Shown here one piece after another: positions 25,624 through 27,576 of a stretch of DNA of 27,576 nucleotides; positions within the stretch are counted from its first letter, which is position 1, and each line of letters starts with the position of its first letter. The position numbers and the translations under genes were made by a program. The stretch is from JBGTIS01 sp041745535 (lineage in GTDB: Bacteria; Bacteroidota; Bacteroidia; Cytophagales; Cyclobacteriaceae): positions 1 to 27,576 of the forward strand of contig JBGTIS010000137.1 in the NCBI GenBank assembly GCA_041745535.1, read 5' to 3'. A model generated the notes under the pieces. The model saw nothing but the letters and a program-made list of their open reading frames with translations. It ran no database searches and had not been told where the DNA came from.

Positions 25624-27576
25624 ATGAACTTCCATAAATACTTACTGTTTATTCTGCCATTCTGCATTATTACTGCATTAAAAGCACAGGAATTACAAAG
25701 TCCTGCCGAATTTCTGGGTTACGAACTGGGAGAAAGATTTACGCCCCACCACCGGGTTATCGATTATTTTGAGCATGTAGCTGCTGTACGCCCCAACATC
25801 AAACTTGTGCAATATGGCGAAACGTATGAGCACCGACCTTTGTACACGGCCTTTATCGCTTCACCTGAAAATTTCAGTCGTTTGGAAGAAATCAGGCAAA
25901 ATAATATGCGCAGAACCGGGCTAGAAACAGGGAATGTAAACGATGACCAAACAGCGATTGTGTGGTTAAGTTTTAATGTACATGGTAACGAAGCCGTTTC
26001 TACCGAAGCGGTAATGCAGGTGTTGTATAATCTGGCCGATCCCAATAATACCCAAACACAACAATGGCTGGAAAATACAGTAGTGATTTTAGATCCATGC
26101 GTGAATCCCGATGGGCACGACCGGTACGTGAACTGGTATAACCAAAAAGCCAATCATCCTTACAACCCAACCTATTTCTCTTGGGAACATCAGGAACCCT
26201 GGCCGGGTGGAAGAGCCAATCATTATCTGTTCGACCTGAACCGTGACTGGGCCTGGCTTACGCAGCAGGAATCGCGGCAACGATTAAAAATATATAACGA
26301 ATGGTTACCACAGGTGCACGTCGATTTCCACGAGCAGGGTATCAATGAACCTTATTACTTCGCGCCTGCTGCCGAACCCTTACACGAGCTGATTTCGCCC
26401 TGGCAAAAAGAATTTGAACAAATGATTGGTAAGAACAATGCCCAGTATTTCGATAAAAAAGGCTGGTTGTATTTTACCAAAGAACGCTTCGACCTGCTGT
26501 ACCCCAGTTATGGCGATACGTATCCGGTGTATAATGGTGCCATTGGCATGACCTACGAACAAGGCGGTTCCGGCCGGGCAGGATTGGGCGTAATTACCGA
26601 CGAAGGCGATACGCTTACGCTGAAAGACCGCATTGCCCACCATATTACCACAGCGCTTTCCACCATTGAAATTACCGCCGGCAATGCCGAAAAAGTGGTA
26701 GATGAATTTGCGGCATTTTATCAGCAAAATCAGAATAATCCGGCAGGAAAATACAAGAGCTTTGTGATTAAGGCAGGCAACCAGCCGGAGAAATTAGCAG
26801 CATTAAAAAAGTTGCTCGACCAACACAAAATCCAATATGGATCGGGGAATTCCCGCAAGGGGCTGGAAGGATTTAATTTCCGGAATGGGAAAACCGAAGA
26901 TGTTCGTATTGAAAGCAACGATATAGTAGTTTCTGCTTACCAACCCAAATCCATACTGGCCCAGGTACTGTTTGAACCGGTTACCCAACTGAACGATTCT
27001 ATTACCTACGACATCACCGCCTGGTCCTTACCCTACGCCTATGACCTGGATAGTTATGCTTTGACCCAGAGAGTAAACGTGCAGGAAGCACCAGCACCGA
27101 CTGGGTTCAATCCTGTTCAGAAAGATGCGTCTGCCTATGCGTATCTGCTAAAATGGCAGGGTCCGGCTGATGTTACCTTTTTAGCGCAACTACTGAAACA
27201 GGGTGTAAAAGCCCGGTTTGCCGAACTGGCATTTACGGTCGTGGGCAATACCTATGCACCAGGAACTTTAATTATTACCCGTGCTGATAACGAAGATTTG
27301 GGCAGTGCCTTTGATGATAAAGTGGTACTACTGGCGAATAACTTAAAAGAAGAACTGATCCCCGTTGCTACCGGTATGGTAGCGCAGGGCAAAGATTTTG
27401 GCTCAGAAACAGTGCATTATATCAAAAAACCCAATATTATGCTGCTTGCCGGGGAAGGCACCTCCTCATTATCGTTTGGCGAAGTATGGCATTACTTTGA
27501 AGAACAAATTCAGTATCCGGTAACTATTGTGAACACAAGTGATGTGGAGAATGCCGATCTGAATGATTTTGATGTG
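25624..27576 (+). CDS. Secreted M14-family zinc carboxypeptidase-like protein (partial)
   Basis: 651 residues are visible and the frame is still open at the right edge. A Sec signal peptide (MNFHKYLLFILPFCIITALKAQ) indicates export. The M14 zinc site is present: His120 and Glu123 in VHGNEA and His236 in VDFHEQG, with the substrate-binding region DPCVNPDGHDR (157-167) and DLNRDW (204-209). TYEQGGSG, further on, probably carries the catalytic Glu. It would remove C-terminal residues from peptides, or act on cell-wall peptides, outside the cytoplasm. Beyond the peptidase domain lies a long extra region (from about residue 370) that I do not recognise. The start is the first ATG that gives the signal peptide; no convincing promoter was found in the 248 bp gap before it. 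Confidence 0.88.
   Translation, partial: MNFHKYLLFILPFCIITALKAQELQSPAEFLGYELGERFTPHHRVIDYFEHVAAVRPNIKLVQYGETYEHRPLYTAFIASPENFSRLEEIRQNNMRRTGLETGNVNDDQTAIVWLSFNVHGNEAVSTEAVMQVLYNLADPNNTQTQQWLENTVVILDPCVNPDGHDRYVNWYNQKANHPYNPTYFSWEHQEPWPGGRANHYLFDLNRDWAWLTQQESRQRLKIYNEWLPQVHVDFHEQGINEPYYFAPAAEPLHELISPWQKEFEQMIGKNNAQYFDKKGWLYFTKERFDLLYPSYGDTYPVYNGAIGMTYEQGGSGRAGLGVITDEGDTLTLKDRIAHHITTALSTIEITAGNAEKVVDEFAAFYQQNQNNPAGKYKSFVIKAGNQPEKLAALKKLLDQHKIQYGSGNSRKGLEGFNFRNGKTEDVRIESNDIVVSAYQPKSILAQVLFEPVTQLNDSITYDITAWSLPYAYDLDSYALTQRVNVQEAPAPTGFNPVQKDASAYAYLLKWQGPADVTFLAQLLKQGVKARFAELAFTVVGNTYAPGTLIITRADNEDLGSAFDDKVVLLANNLKEELIPVATGMVAQGKDFGSETVHYIKKPNIMLLAGEGTSSLSFGEVWHYFEEQIQYPVTIVNTSDVENADLNDFDV

Overview
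The window is an ordinary chromosomal segment from a member of the Bacteroidota, most likely the Cytophagales. The signs are a GldD gliding-motility lipoprotein, a DUF4494 protein found mainly in this phylum, several TAnnTTTG-type minus-7 promoter elements in front of genes, a RecQ with the long C-terminal tail common in the phylum, and a secreted M14 peptidase typical of these genomes. No tRNA, rRNA, CRISPR array, insertion sequence or phage gene was seen. The genus cannot be fixed from the sequence alone.

Layout. Positions 1-8195 are all on the minus strand. Read in transcription order they are: rfbB and def (overlapping by one base, with a full promoter match in front), glyS and a membrane-anchored M90 metallopeptidase (23 bp apart), an RND/MMPL exporter, and ileS, whose 3' part lies off the left edge. 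From 8471 the plus strand takes over: gldD, recG, a 544 bp AT-rich gap full of inverted repeats, gltB and gltD (glutamate synthase) ending in a clear intrinsic terminator, a secreted six-Asp-box BNR protein, a small XPF/ERCC4-type nuclease with two helix-hairpin-helix motifs, recQ, and a MacB/FtsX-type ABC permease broken by one in-frame TAG. A DUF4494 gene then faces left, and a secreted M14 carboxypeptidase-like gene runs off the right edge.

How the genes work together. Most are housekeeping: translation (IleRS, GlyRS, peptide deformylase), nitrogen assimilation (GltBD), recombination and repair (RecG, RecQ, the ERCC4 nuclease) and cell-surface sugar supply (RfbB). Envelope and surface functions are GldD, the RND exporter, the BNR protein and the M14 peptidase. 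I see no convincing new multi-gene system. The points most worth a second look are the nonsense codon in the permease, the structured leader in front of gltB, the ERCC4 nuclease beside recQ, and a 22 bp perfect palindrome with a degenerate neighbour copy between those two genes.
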